Assembly: GCA_005777235.1 (NCBI GenBank)
Contig: SXND01000022.1
Span: 1-55,588 of the forward strand
Origin: Pseudomonadota bacterium
Lineage (GTDB): Bacteria; Tectomicrobia; Entotheonellia; Entotheonellales; Entotheonellaceae
Reading direction: 5' to 3'
Length of the DNA: 55,588 nucleotides
Made by a program: the position numbers and the translations under genes. Of this stretch, positions 1 to 7,833 are shown one piece after another (position 1 is the first letter of the stretch; each line of letters starts with the position of its first letter). The notes beneath the pieces were generated by a model. The model was not told the DNA's origin, did not search any database, and saw only the letters and a program-made list of their open reading frames with translations.

Positions 1-1
1 C

Positions 2-130
2 GCCACCATGCGCCATGTCGCTCTCAACCTCCTCCAGACCGCTAAAGACAAGCGCGAGTCCATTAAGCGATTGAGAAAAAAAGCCGGTTGGGATAACCAC
101 ACCCTCAAACGCATCCTCCAAATCTCATGA
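2..130 (+). CDS. ISAs1-type transposase, C-terminal end only
   Basis: An open frame enters from the window edge and ends at a TGA at 128-130. The 42 visible residues contain RHVALNLLQTAKDKRESIKR followed by a basic run and GWDN. This resembles the C-terminus of ISAs1-family DDE transposases, which commonly end with an RxxALNLL segment, a lysine/arginine-rich stretch and a GWD motif. The catalytic part lies outside the window, so activity cannot be judged. No clear terminal inverted repeat was seen in the 280 bp before the tRNA gene. The family call rests on the short tail alone. Confidence 0.6.
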   Translation, partial: ATMRHVALNLLQTAKDKRESIKRLRKKAGWDNHTLKRILQIS

Positions 131-360
131 GGGAGCCCTGCGGCAAACCCCAGCGACCCTTGGCAAGAGGACCAAGAACGGGTATACTCGTGGTCAACAC
201 TCCGAACGGCACCGCCTCCTGGTGCGTGGACAGGCGAGGTCGCGAGAGAAGCGGGCTGGGAAGTGGGAGGGTGCCACGGGTGTGGTGGCGCGATCTGTCC
301 CCCAGGGGGCCGGAATGGCCCACGAGATCCGGAGTGATCCGGCGTCTGGAATCCCCTGCT

Positions 361-387
361 TTGAGGCATGGGAAAGTTCAATATAGT
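361..387 (+). promoter_or_regulatory. Possible promoter of tRNA-Arg
   Basis: TTGAGG (361-366) and TATAGT (382-387) are separated by 15 bp, about 25 bp upstream of the tRNA. The -10 box is good, but the spacing is shorter than the sigma-70 optimum, so this is tentative. Confidence 0.3.
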
Positions 388-412
388 ACGTAGCCGTTAC
401 AGCAACAGTCGT

Positions 413-487
413 GCCCCCGTAGCTCAGCCCGGATAGAGCAACGGCCTCCGGAGCCGTGTGTCGGACGTTCAAATCGTCTCGGGGGTA
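413..487 (+). tRNA. tRNA-Arg (anticodon CCG)
   Basis: A complete cloverleaf can be folded. The acceptor is GCCCCCG (413-419) against CGGGGGT (480-486), with a terminal G-U pair and discriminator A487. The anticodon stem ACGGC/GCCGT encloses the loop CTCCGGA, with CCG at 448-450. The T arm contains TTCAAAT. No CCA is encoded, so CCA must be added after transcription. It reads the arginine codon CGG. Confidence 0.93.
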
Positions 488-571
488 CTCTTCACGCTCT
501 CCTCATCAGCCTCATGGCCTTGTGGCATCCTAAGGTAGCGTCTTCATCCCTCTAGTAGTGAGATACGAGCT

Positions 572-1441
572 ATGGTCTCAAACGGCAAACGGTTGCGAGA
601 GCTCATCGCCGCTCCACAGATCTTGGTCTTGCCAGGTGCCTGGGACGGACTCTCGGCCATCTTAATTGCCCAAGCGGGCTTTCAGGGCGTCTATGTCACA
701 GGCGGTGGTATCGCCCGGAGTACGGGCGTGCCGGATATCGGTTTGATTACGTTGAATGAACAGGTGGCCCGCATCAAAATGGTCTGCGAAGCGGTGACCG
801 TGCCCGTCCTGGCCGATGCGGATACGGGCTATGGCAACGCCATCAATCTCATGCGTGCGGTGCGTGAGATGGAAGCCGTTGGGGCCGCCGGGGTGCATAT
901 TGAGGATCAAGTGACGCCCAAACGCTGCGGCCATTATGAAGGCAAAGAGGTGGTAGATCGGCGTGAATTTGTGAAAAAGATTGAAGCCGCTTGCCACGCG
1001 CGTCGTGATGACGATTTCGTGATTATTGCCCGCACAGACGCCCGGGCAGGCTTGGGGCTGGAGGAAGCCATTGCCCGTGGCCAGGCCTGCCGAGAGGCCG
1101 GGGCTGATGTGATCTTTATTGAAGCACCGCAAACCGTCGATGAAATCAAACAGATTGCCGAGACGATTGATGCCCCGCTGCTGCTCAACATGGTCACCAA
1201 AGGTGGCAAAACCCCTTATGTGCCCACCGCTGAACTCGAACGCCTCGGGTATGATATCGTCATCTTCGCCTCGGATGTGCAACGGGCCGCAATCTTTAAC
1301 ATGCGTCGTGTCCTGCAGGAACTCCTCACGACTGGGACCGGGGAATTTTTTCCGGAGACCGTCGGCTTTCAGGAGCGCGAAGGCATCATTAATTCCGATT
1401 ACTATTTTCAACTCCAAGAACGCTATCTACGTTTGGACTAA
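572..1441 (+). CDS. Isocitrate lyase / PEP mutase family protein (2-methylisocitrate lyase-like)
   Basis: This 289-residue protein has the phosphoenolpyruvate mutase/isocitrate lyase TIM-barrel pattern. It shows an N-terminal PGAWD segment, the Mg-binding DADTGYG near residue 87, HIEDQ near 112, and the mobile catalytic loop KRCGH near 118. Family members break or form C-C bonds in 2-methylisocitrate, oxaloacetate or related acids, or rearrange phosphonates. KRCGH with its cysteine fits a lyase rather than a phosphonomutase, but the substrate cannot be set from sequence. The length is typical. It lies 15 bp before aroA, so the two may be co-transcribed. No other methylcitrate-cycle gene is nearby, which argues against a dedicated propionate role. 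Confidence 0.85.
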   Translation: MVSNGKRLRELIAAPQILVLPGAWDGLSAILIAQAGFQGVYVTGGGIARSTGVPDIGLITLNEQVARIKMVCEAVTVPVLADADTGYGNAINLMRAVREMEAVGAAGVHIEDQVTPKRCGHYEGKEVVDRREFVKKIEAACHARRDDDFVIIARTDARAGLGLEEAIARGQACREAGADVIFIEAPQTVDEIKQIAETIDAPLLLNMVTKGGKTPYVPTAELERLGYDIVIFASDVQRAAIFNMRRVLQELLTTGTGEFFPETVGFQEREGIINSDYYFQLQERYLRLD

Positions 1442-1456
1442 CGGGATGGAGGAGGT

Positions 1457-2746
1457 ATGGAACGCTGCACGATTATCCCGACACCGAGGATTGCGGACAC
1501 GCACGCGGTTCCGGGCTCCAAGAGCTACACCAACCGTGCGTTGACCATCGCAGCCATGGCACGCGGAGCGAGTACTCTACTCGGCGCTCTGGAGAGCGAC
1601 GACACCCATGTGGCGCGTGAGGCCCTCAAGCATCTCGGCGTGACCGTGGAACAAGAGGGCTCGACATTTGTCGTGCATGGCCATCACGGGGAATTTCAGG
1701 ATCCGCACCAGCCCTTGTTTTTAGGGAACTCGGGTACCGCGACACGCTTTTTTACCGCGATGCTCACGCAGGCGGGTTTTCCCTGTACGCTGACCGGCAA
1801 TCCCCGCATGCAAGAGCGTCCCATCGCGGACCTCCTGGAGACACTCCAACAGCTTGGCGCCGACGTCAGCAGTGTCCGCGGCAATGGCTGCCCGCCCGTC
1901 CACATCGGGGCCCGACGTTTGCACGGAGGGACGGCAACCATTTCGGGAGCCATCAGTAGTCAATTCTTGTCGGCCTTGCTCATGGTCGCCCCGTATGCCG
2001 CCACAGATGTCACCCTCGTGGTGCGCGATACCCTGGTGTCCGTGCCCTATGTGGATCTGACGCTCGACATTATGGCGCGCTTTGGGGTCGAAGTGATCAA
2101 CGAGGACTATCGGCGCTTTCACATCCGCGGCCAGCAGTGCTATAGCGCCAGGACGTACACCGTGGAAGGCGATGCCTCCTCGGCGACATATTTCTGGGGG
2201 CTCGCTGCCTTACTCGGGCAGTCCATGTGTGTCACCAATGTCCCCGCCAGCTCGGCGCAGGGAGATGTGCGCTTTCTCGACGTGTTGGAACGTATGGGGT
2301 GCACGATCGCGCGTGGCGAGCATCTCCGGGTCACCGGCCCTACGCACTTACGGCCTCTGGGAGAGATTGATCTGAATGCCTTGCCGGACGCCGCGATGAC
2401 CGTGGCGGTGTTGGCGGCGTTTTGTCCTGGGGAAACACGCCTGACGAATATCGCCAATCTGCGGGTGAAGGAAACCGATCGGCTCCGCGCCCTGGCCACA
2501 GAACTCCGCAAGTTGGGTGTGGCGGTGACAGAATATCCCGACGGTTTACAGATCCAGGGGGCTCCAGACACACTCCATGGGGCGGAGATTGCCACGTACG
2601 ATGATCATCGGATGGCCATGTGTTTTGGCATGGCGGGAGCCCGACTGCCTGGAGTGCACATTCAAGATCCGACCTGTGTCGCAAAAACCTATCCGGGCTT
2701 CTGGGACGATCTGCGTCAGGTTGGGGTCTCCGTGCAGCAGGGGTAA
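1457..2746 (+). CDS. aroA: 3-phosphoshikimate 1-carboxyvinyltransferase (EPSP synthase)
   Basis: This is the sixth step of the shikimate pathway, joining shikimate-3-phosphate and PEP. The 429 residues match the family length. Visible signatures are PGSKSYTNRAL near the N-terminus (substrate-binding lysine and arginine), GNSGTATRF near residue 90, and LRVKETDRLRALATELRKLG in the C-terminal half. DDHRMAMCF follows near the end. A GGAGGAGG run sits immediately before the ATG. aroK begins 3 bp after the stop, so aroA-aroK forms a tight shikimate pair. No sign of truncation or frameshift. Confidence 0.96.
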   Translation: MERCTIIPTPRIADTHAVPGSKSYTNRALTIAAMARGASTLLGALESDDTHVAREALKHLGVTVEQEGSTFVVHGHHGEFQDPHQPLFLGNSGTATRFFTAMLTQAGFPCTLTGNPRMQERPIADLLETLQQLGADVSSVRGNGCPPVHIGARRLHGGTATISGAISSQFLSALLMVAPYAATDVTLVVRDTLVSVPYVDLTLDIMARFGVEVINEDYRRFHIRGQQCYSARTYTVEGDASSATYFWGLAALLGQSMCVTNVPASSAQGDVRFLDVLERMGCTIARGEHLRVTGPTHLRPLGEIDLNALPDAAMTVAVLAAFCPGETRLTNIANLRVKETDRLRALATELRKLGVAVTEYPDGLQIQGAPDTLHGAEIATYDDHRMAMCFGMAGARLPGVHIQDPTCVAKTYPGFWDDLRQVGVSVQQG

Positions 2747-2749
2747 GCC

Positions 2750-3295
2750 GTGAACATTATTTTGACCGGTTTACGCGGGACAGGCAAAAGTAGCATTGGC
2801 CAGGCGCTGGCCCAGCAGCTCCGTTTGCGTTTTGTGGACACCGATACCCACATCGAAGCACTAGCCCAGAGCCGCATTACGGACCTCGTGGCGCAACAGG
2901 GGTGGGAGCATTTTCGCGCTCTAGAGCGTCAGGTCGTGCGTCAGGTCGCCGCCACAGACCACCAGGTGATTGCCACAGGTGGAGGCACCCTCATTGATGA
3001 GGCCAATGCTGCCGTGCTCGCTGAACACGGCTTGGTGATTCTGCTGGTGTGTGAGTTGTCCGTCTTACAACGCCGGCTTGCCCTCAGCGACGATCGGCCC
3101 TCCCTCACGGGCCAGGGTGCCGCGGCTGTCGAACTCGGGCCCGTCTGGGAGACTCGGCGGGCACGGTATCATGCGGTGGCCGACCTGATTTATGATGTCT
3201 CGACAGAAAGTGATGATGACGTCGAGGATGTGGAACGGAAAGCCACCGCGCTTGCCGTGCTGGTGCAGCAGGATGCCCGCTTTACCAGGGGCTGA
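2750..3295 (+). CDS. aroK: Shikimate kinase
   Basis: Phosphorylates shikimate with ATP to give the substrate of AroA, its upstream neighbour. The gene starts with GTG 3 bp after the aroA stop. The 181-residue protein has the Walker A motif GLRGTGKSS near residue 7, the shikimate-binding D-T-D near residue 31, the conserved FRALE segment and ATGGG near residue 77. An RPSL segment lies in the lid region. The C-terminal acidic run STESDDDVEDVE is a little longer than usual. Pathway context and motifs agree. Confidence 0.93.
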   Translation: MNIILTGLRGTGKSSIGQALAQQLRLRFVDTDTHIEALAQSRITDLVAQQGWEHFRALERQVVRQVAATDHQVIATGGGTLIDEANAAVLAEHGLVILLVCELSVLQRRLALSDDRPSLTGQGAAAVELGPVWETRRARYHAVADLIYDVSTESDDDVEDVERKATALAVLVQQDARFTRG

Positions 3296-3392
3296 CACCC
3301 ACGCCGTATGACGCCTAGCGTTTTGTGGCGCGACGCGAGCGAGATCCCCTGGCTCTCCGGGAGGGTATGGGGCATGGGAAGGAGTGTGTGAC

Positions 3393-3587
3393 ATGATTGT
3401 GGAGTTTTTTGCTGCCATGTTTCATCTCATCAAATGGCTGTTTGGGCTTGGGGCGCTCGGGGCCCTGCTCGGTCTCGTGGGTCTCGTGCTGTGGTTTAGT
3501 GTGCACATTGTTGTCCGCTATGGACTACGCCGCCAACCGGCGGACCGTGCCCGTCTGCTCCGCACACTGTTCTTGGAAGACGCATGA
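3393..3587 (+). CDS. Small membrane protein of unknown function
   Basis: A 64-residue protein not recognised as any named family. Residues about 10-38 form one long hydrophobic segment rich in leucine, glycine and phenylalanine, followed by a basic tail RYGLRRQPADRARLLR, so a single-pass protein with a cytoplasmic C-terminus is likely. The start is set by AAGGAG at 3379-3384, eight bases before ATG 3393; the GTG at 3384 overlaps that ribosome site and is unlikely. It follows aroK by about 97 bp and ends 23 bp from the convergent prepilin peptidase gene. A real gene is likely from the ribosome site and composition, but its role is unknown. Confidence 0.6.
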   Translation: MIVEFFAAMFHLIKWLFGLGALGALLGLVGLVLWFSVHIVVRYGLRRQPADRARLLRTLFLEDA

Positions 3588-3610
3588 CGTGCGTCGTGTT
3601 TCCGGTGTCT

Positions 3611-4393
3611 CTACTCCCACGCCTGCGTCGTATACCAGGTGAGGAGTCGCTCCCCCCATAGCATAGCGCAGAGGGCTCCAAACGCCAGAAAAGGCCCAAA
3701 AGGTATGGCTGCATAGCGTTGCTGACGGTGCCACCACATCAAGCTGAGTCCTATCACCGCCCCACACATTGCTCCCACAAAGATGGTCACGAGCACCGCC
3801 TGCCAGCCGAGAAAGGCCCCAAGCATTGCAATCAGCTTCATATCCCCACCCCCCATCCCTTCTCGATGCAAGATGACGACACTGAGCACGGCAATCAGCA
3901 CAAACAAGCCCCCACCGAGGAGCATCCCCACTAGCGCGTTCTGCCACCCGACAGGCGTCAACCAGCTACTCGCACACAGTCCCACCACAATGCCAGGGAG
4001 TGTGATGGTGTCGGGAATAATGGTATGGACGAGGTCGATACACGAGACAACCAGCAACGTCGTGGTGAGGAGCGCCAACACTAGGCCATATACGGTGAAT
4101 TGATAGTAGTAATACAACAGCAGGTAGAGCAGTCCATTGCCCAGCTCCACCAGCAGATAGCGTGACCCAATTGCCGCGTAACACGTTGTACAGCGTCCAC
4201 CCTGGCACAGATAACTCAGCAGCGGGATGTTCTGCCACGGGCGGAGTGTTGTTTGACAGGTGGGACAATGTGAGGCGGGAAAAACCACGGAGAGACGCTG
4301 TGGCAGACGGTAAATGCAGACATTGGCAAAACTCCCAAAGAGGAGCCCAAGGATAAACACAACACTAATCTCCAGGACATACACCTGGGGCAC
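3611..4393 (-). CDS. pilD: Type IV prepilin peptidase / N-methyltransferase
   Basis: An inner-membrane aspartic protease that cleaves and methylates type IV prepilins, presumably including the pilin at 14.3 kb. The 260 residues carry the N-terminal FGSFANVCIYRLP segment, two CxxC pairs (CPTC and CTTC) of the cytoplasmic zinc loop, and about seven hydrophobic segments. The two catalytic aspartates lie in SCIDLVHTIIPD and GGGDMKL. The GTG start has GGAGG just upstream. The gene ends a minus-strand run with two small membrane-protein genes upstream. All key residues are present. Confidence 0.93.
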   Translation of the reverse strand: MPQVYVLEISVVFILGLLFGSFANVCIYRLPQRLSVVFPASHCPTCQTTLRPWQNIPLLSYLCQGGRCTTCYAAIGSRYLLVELGNGLLYLLLYYYYQFTVYGLVLALLTTTLLVVSCIDLVHTIIPDTITLPGIVVGLCASSWLTPVGWQNALVGMLLGGGLFVLIAVLSVVILHREGMGGGDMKLIAMLGAFLGWQAVLVTIFVGAMCGAVIGLSLMWWHRQQRYAAIPFGPFLAFGALCAMLWGERLLTWYTTQAWE

Positions 4394-4424
4394 ACGACCT
4401 CCTTGCGCCTACGAGCCCGTGACG

Positions 4425-4607
4425 TCACTGCGTAAAAAAGGTTGGAATAAAGAATAACACGATACCAACCAGCAACACCACTAAACCAATCGGCGCACAC
4501 CAAGCGACAAGGGCATGATAGGGGCTGCGCCATTCATGACCTCCCCAGAAGCCCAAAACAATGAGCGACACCCCACAGAGGATAAGCAGGATATGACCGA
4601 GCACCAT
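4425..4607 (-). CDS. Small two-helix membrane protein of unknown function
   Basis: A 60-residue protein with two hydrophobic stretches (about residues 2-21 and 37-56) separated by a short polar loop GGHEWRSPYH. I do not recognise the family. ATG 4607 is preferred because GGAGA lies just before it. The upstream gene stops at 4615, only 7 bp away, and that ribosome site follows directly on its stop codon, which indicates translational coupling. Prepilin peptidase follows downstream after about 30 bp. It could be a small partner in the same membrane process, but nothing in the sequence shows a function. Confidence 0.6.
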   Translation of the reverse strand: MVLGHILLILCGVSLIVLGFWGGHEWRSPYHALVAWCAPIGLVVLLVGIVLFFIPTFFTQ

Positions 4608-4614
4608 TTCTCCC

Positions 4615-5280
4615 TTAGGTCCAACGCATCCCAATGACCCAGAGCGCCAAGAAGACCGCCATTAAGCTACCCCACACGAGGCCCTGGCGGCGCACAAAGC
4701 GGCCCTGGTCATCCACCACGTACCAGATGAGCCCGAGTGTGGCCCCTATCCACCCCCAGAAACCGATTTCAAGGACAATCGACCAGCCGAGATGCGGGCC
4801 GACATGGCGCTGGAGCTGCATGGCAAAACGTGCGGTGTCCTGCGCCAATTGCTCAGCGTGCGGGTGCTCGCCAGCTTTGACCTGCGCCATGAGCGGCGCA
4901 ATCCGCGCTTCACAGAGTGGAATCCAACGCTGGTACGGGATGTACACACTTTGTACCGCATACAAACTGCTACGGAGCGTCTGGTAGGCTTCCAACGCGA
5001 GGGCCGTATCCCCCCGCGCTTCCGCCTCCGTCCCGAGTTGCCACAGACGTTCCACGGCCCGTTGCACCGCTGTGCTCCACGGCGTATACCATTTAATCGC
5101 GCGGTCATAATGCACCAGAGCGCTTTTATAGGCGCCCTGGGTGTATTGCTGCTCTCCCAGCTCCCATTCTTGCCCAGCATGGTAGGTCACTTTGATGGCG
5201 AGCATCCCCAGAAAAATGCCCGCAAAGCCACACACGTACAACACACGGCGTAAGTGAGGATGACGGTGCAAAACATTCAC
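4615..5280 (-). CDS. Membrane-anchored TPR-like protein of unknown function
   Basis: A 221-residue protein with an N-terminal transmembrane segment (about residues 13-33). A helical middle part resembles tetratricopeptide units (GEQQYTQGAYKSALVHYDRA), and two further hydrophobic segments lie near the C-terminus (about 155-180 and 195-217). I do not recognise a named family. An upstream TTG would add 22 residues that read through the TnpB-element palindrome. GTG 5280, with GGGAGG at 5286-5291 and 5 bp spacing, is a much better start and lies outside the palindrome. The gene therefore looks intact despite the adjacent insertion. It is coupled to the small membrane gene downstream. Confidence 0.65.
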   Translation of the reverse strand: MNVLHRHPHLRRVLYVCGFAGIFLGMLAIKVTYHAGQEWELGEQQYTQGAYKSALVHYDRAIKWYTPWSTAVQRAVERLWQLGTEAEARGDTALALEAYQTLRSSLYAVQSVYIPYQRWIPLCEARIAPLMAQVKAGEHPHAEQLAQDTARFAMQLQRHVGPHLGWSIVLEIGFWGWIGATLGLIWYVVDDQGRFVRRQGLVWGSLMAVFLALWVIGMRWT

Positions 5281-5297
5281 CAAAACCTCCCGAGAAG

Positions 5298-5320
5298 CCT
5301 CGCCATTCATGGCGGGGAGG
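5298..5320. repeat. Palindrome at left side of TnpB element
   Basis: CGCCATTCATGGCGGGG is a hairpin-forming palindrome, extended outward by CCT and AGG. Seventeen bases are identical to the copy at 6558-6574 near the end of tnpB, in the same orientation. Confidence 0.75.
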
Positions 5321-5405
5321 AAAGGGAGCCGCTTGCGAAGGCTCAATGCCTGAGCGAGCGGAGATTCCTCCTTGTTGATGTGATGATAATCTATTACTAT
5401 CTCTC

Positions 5406-6581
5406 ATGGAATTAACCTTGCAACTCAAACTCCTCCCGACAGCCGAGCAGGTGACAGCCTTGCGAGAGACCATGTCGCGCTTTAATGCAGCGTGCAATTG
5501 GCTCGCCCAACAAGCATTTGCCCAGCAGTGCAGCAACAAATTGACGTTGCAACGTCTGTTCTACCATGAGCTGCGCAGTCGGTTTGCTTTGCCCGCACAG
5601 ATGGCCGTCCGCTGCCTGGCACGGGTCGCAGGCACCTCCCGGCGTGACAAGACGGTGTGCCCCACGTTCCGCCCTGACGCGGCCATGCCCTACGATCAAC
5701 GCCTCATGCGGTTTACCCGTCTCGACACGGTGAGCTTGTTGACCATGACTGGCCGGGCACTGGTCGTGTTCCTTCTGGATCCCTACCACCAACAGCGCTT
5801 CGATGCGCACGAACCACGTCAATGCCATCTGGTGGTACGCGGGGATGGGACGTGGTTTCTGCTGGTCGTGGTCCAGGTACCCGATGGCACGCCGTTTCCC
5901 CCAACCGACTTTCTCGGCATCGACCTGGGCGTGGTCACCCTGGCAACGACTTCGAACGGCATAACCCATAGCGGCGCAGCGATTGAAGCATGTCGCACGC
6001 GCTATGCGACGAGACGCCAACGGTTGCAACGTGCGGCGCATGGCGCGCAGATGGATGGGAAGCGCCCCAAAAACATTCGGCGGGCGTTGAAACGTACTGC
6101 CAAACGGGAAGCGCGGTTTCGGAAAGATACCAACCACTGTATTAGTAAGGCGCTCGTTACGGCGGCCATAGGCAACGGGGAAGGCATAGCCCTTGAAGAC
6201 CTTAAGGGCATCCGGACTCGGTCTCGGTTCAGGAAGCCGCAACGCGCCAAGATGACGGGCTGGGCGTTTGCCCAACTGCGCTGTTTCGTGGAGTACAAGG
6301 CGCAACTGGTTGGCGCACCGGTGGTCCTGGTGGACCCGAAACACACCAGCCAGCAGTGCAGTGTCTGTGGGCATATCGCCCGGGCCAATCGGCAGCGTCA
6401 AGCACATTTCCCCTGCAAACAATGTGGATACACCACCAACGCCGACTATAATGCGGCGTTGAACATTCGAGCACGGGCCAGAGTCAGTTGGCCTATAGTT
6501 GCGGTTCGTCCTCCCCAGCAGCTTTGGCTACTGGCTGGCGAAGCCAGCGACAAGCTCCGCCATTCATGGCGGGGTTACTGA
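5406..6581 (+). CDS. tnpB: TnpB, RNA-guided RuvC nuclease of IS200/IS605 group
   Basis: A 391-residue TnpB, the ancestral relative of Cas12, which cuts DNA guided by an RNA from the 3' end of its own gene. The RuvC residues are present: D173 in GIDLG, E264 in ALEDLKG and D347 in NADYNAALNI. The zinc finger has C318/C321 and C337/C340. The N-terminal helical recognition part is of normal length. The frame is open from ATG 5406 to TGA 6581, and the last codons encode the right-end palindrome, so the nuclease looks intact. The guide would be read from sequence just after about 6574. Nuclease activity is inferred from family knowledge. Confidence 0.9.
   Translation: MELTLQLKLLPTAEQVTALRETMSRFNAACNWLAQQAFAQQCSNKLTLQRLFYHELRSRFALPAQMAVRCLARVAGTSRRDKTVCPTFRPDAAMPYDQRLMRFTRLDTVSLLTMTGRALVVFLLDPYHQQRFDAHEPRQCHLVVRGDGTWFLLVVVQVPDGTPFPPTDFLGIDLGVVTLATTSNGITHSGAAIEACRTRYATRRQRLQRAAHGAQMDGKRPKNIRRALKRTAKREARFRKDTNHCISKALVTAAIGNGEGIALEDLKGIRTRSRFRKPQRAKMTGWAFAQLRCFVEYKAQLVGAPVVLVDPKHTSQQCSVCGHIARANRQRQAHFPCKQCGYTTNADYNAALNIRARARVSWPIVAVRPPQQLWLLAGEASDKLRHSWRGY
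6557..6574. repeat. Right-end palindrome of TnpB element
   Basis: A second copy of the CGCCATTCATGGCGGGG palindrome, inside the last codons of tnpB. In related elements this hairpin is the 3' end of the guide-RNA scaffold, and the next 15-20 bases form the guide. Confidence 0.7.
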
Positions 6582-6602
6582 CAGCCTCGTTGCTTCCCTC
6601 TG

Positions 6603-7799
6603 TTAGGCCCGGACTCGCAGCCTGGTAGGCGTCGAGGACTGCCGGACAATGTGTTGCGCTTGGTGAATAAACGCGGCCGTCGCTTGCTGGAGGTCGAAGA
6701 GGGCACCCGCTGCCTGGAAAGCGGGTTGGGGCTGCGCTGGACGGGCACGCTGGGCCACGAAGTCGGCCAGAGCGTGCTGCAACTGTCCCACGTCACCAGG
6801 GGCCACCACCGCTCCAAGCTGAAAACGTTGCACCAAGGCTGGCAAATCCCCTGTGGCGCTCACGATCATCGGCAGCGCGGCATGCACCCCTTCTGAAAAC
6901 ACCAGAGGAATACTATCACTACGGGAGGGAATGACCAAACAATCACACTGTGCGAGGTAGCCCCGCAACGTCGCTGTCGCCACGTCCTCGCACAGCACAA
7001 TCGTCTCACCCAAGGCATGGGTACGAATGGTCTGCTCGAGGGTGTGTTTGAGGGAACCCTTGCCAATGACATAGAGACGCGCCGCAACGTGAGTCTGCCG
7101 CAAAAGGCGCATGGCCTCGATCAGCACGTCGATACCCTTCACTTTCTCCCAGCGTCCAACAAAAAGGAAGTTGGTGTACGTGGAGTCCACGGGCACGTGG
7201 TCGGCGGGGCCATCGTCGGGCAACGGTCGTACCGAGGGCAGGAAGTGGCACGAGCGTCCCGCCAGAGTCTGTACACGCTCCCCAAGATCCAGGCCATCGG
7301 CGAAGAGGCCATCGGCTTGGCGTAGCACACGCTGAATCACCCAGCGTAGTCCAGGATAACGCGCCAACTTGTAGATATCCGAACCCAGGGCCCACACGCA
7401 GTACGGGATACCCAGCACCCGCTTGGCATGATAGGCAAAATAGCCGCTGGGGATTGTCCAAGCGGCGAGGCAGAGATCCACCTGCTGCGCTTGTAACCAT
7501 GGCACAATATGGCATGTACCTCCCCAGCCCAGACGGGCAAGATGCCAGGCGTGGCTTGGGAGATAGGGTTTCAGCTGGGCGATAGGCATCTCTCCCCCAC
7601 CCCAGGGAAATCGCCTCATCGGCACATCGAGCACGGGCTCGTGGAGTCCAGGACGCTCTTGGGTATAGACCATGGTACGGACCCCCTGGCTTTCAAGGGC
7701 TGCCAGAAAGGGCGGCAGGAAAGGAGCCGCCACATGATCCCGCGGATGGCTGGGAAAGGAACTCGTCAGTAGGCAGATGGTCAGCGGCTTGGATGACAC
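6603..7799 (-). CDS. Glycosyltransferase, GT-B fold (GT4-like)
   Basis: A 398-residue retaining-type glycosyltransferase. The N-terminal domain begins TICLLTSSFPSHPRDH. The C-terminal nucleotide-sugar domain has FLFVGRWEKVKGIDVLIEA and the E-x7-E-like donor segment SDSIPLVFSEGVHAALPMIV. The start is set at GTG 7799, which has AAGGA six bases upstream; the longer frame to 7853 would overlap the upstream gene without a ribosome site. It is the last gene of the glycan cluster before the TnpB element. It likely adds a sugar to a lipid- or protein-linked glycan at the cytoplasmic face, but donor and acceptor are unknown. Confidence 0.85.
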   Translation of the reverse strand: MSSKPLTICLLTSSFPSHPRDHVAAPFLPPFLAALESQGVRTMVYTQERPGLHEPVLDVPMRRFPWGGGEMPIAQLKPYLPSHAWHLARLGWGGTCHIVPWLQAQQVDLCLAAWTIPSGYFAYHAKRVLGIPYCVWALGSDIYKLARYPGLRWVIQRVLRQADGLFADGLDLGERVQTLAGRSCHFLPSVRPLPDDGPADHVPVDSTYTNFLFVGRWEKVKGIDVLIEAMRLLRQTHVAARLYVIGKGSLKHTLEQTIRTHALGETIVLCEDVATATLRGYLAQCDCLVIPSRSDSIPLVFSEGVHAALPMIVSATGDLPALVQRFQLGAVVAPGDVGQLQHALADFVAQRARPAQPQPAFQAAGALFDLQQATAAFIHQAQHIVRQSSTPTRLRVRA

Positions 7800-7833
7800 G
7801 GAGCTTCCTTGTCTGTGTGACACACCTGGCGCC

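Larger units (their letters stand above)
5292..6581 (+). mobile_element. TnpB-only IS200/IS605-group element
   Basis: A tnpB gene is bounded on both sides by the palindrome CGCCATTCATGGCGGGG (5301-5317 and 6558-6574). The flanking bases just before each copy also match (CGAgAAGC and CGAcAAGC). The right copy overlaps the last tnpB codons, as is usual for elements whose guide RNA spans the 3' end of tnpB. No tnpA transposase is present, so it would need help to move. It sits between glycan and membrane-protein genes, on the opposite strand to both. The exact left boundary is uncertain: the left copy could be a true end or a leftover right end of an earlier copy. Confidence 0.65.

Noticed and set aside
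127..393. 88-codon plus-strand frame after the transposase tail
   Set aside because: No ribosome site, arginine/proline-rich composition and overlap with opposite frames; typical of chance frames in GC-rich DNA.
4615..5346. Truncation of the membrane TPR gene by the TnpB element
   Set aside because: A GTG start at 5280 with GGGAGG five bases upstream lies outside the palindrome, giving an intact gene.
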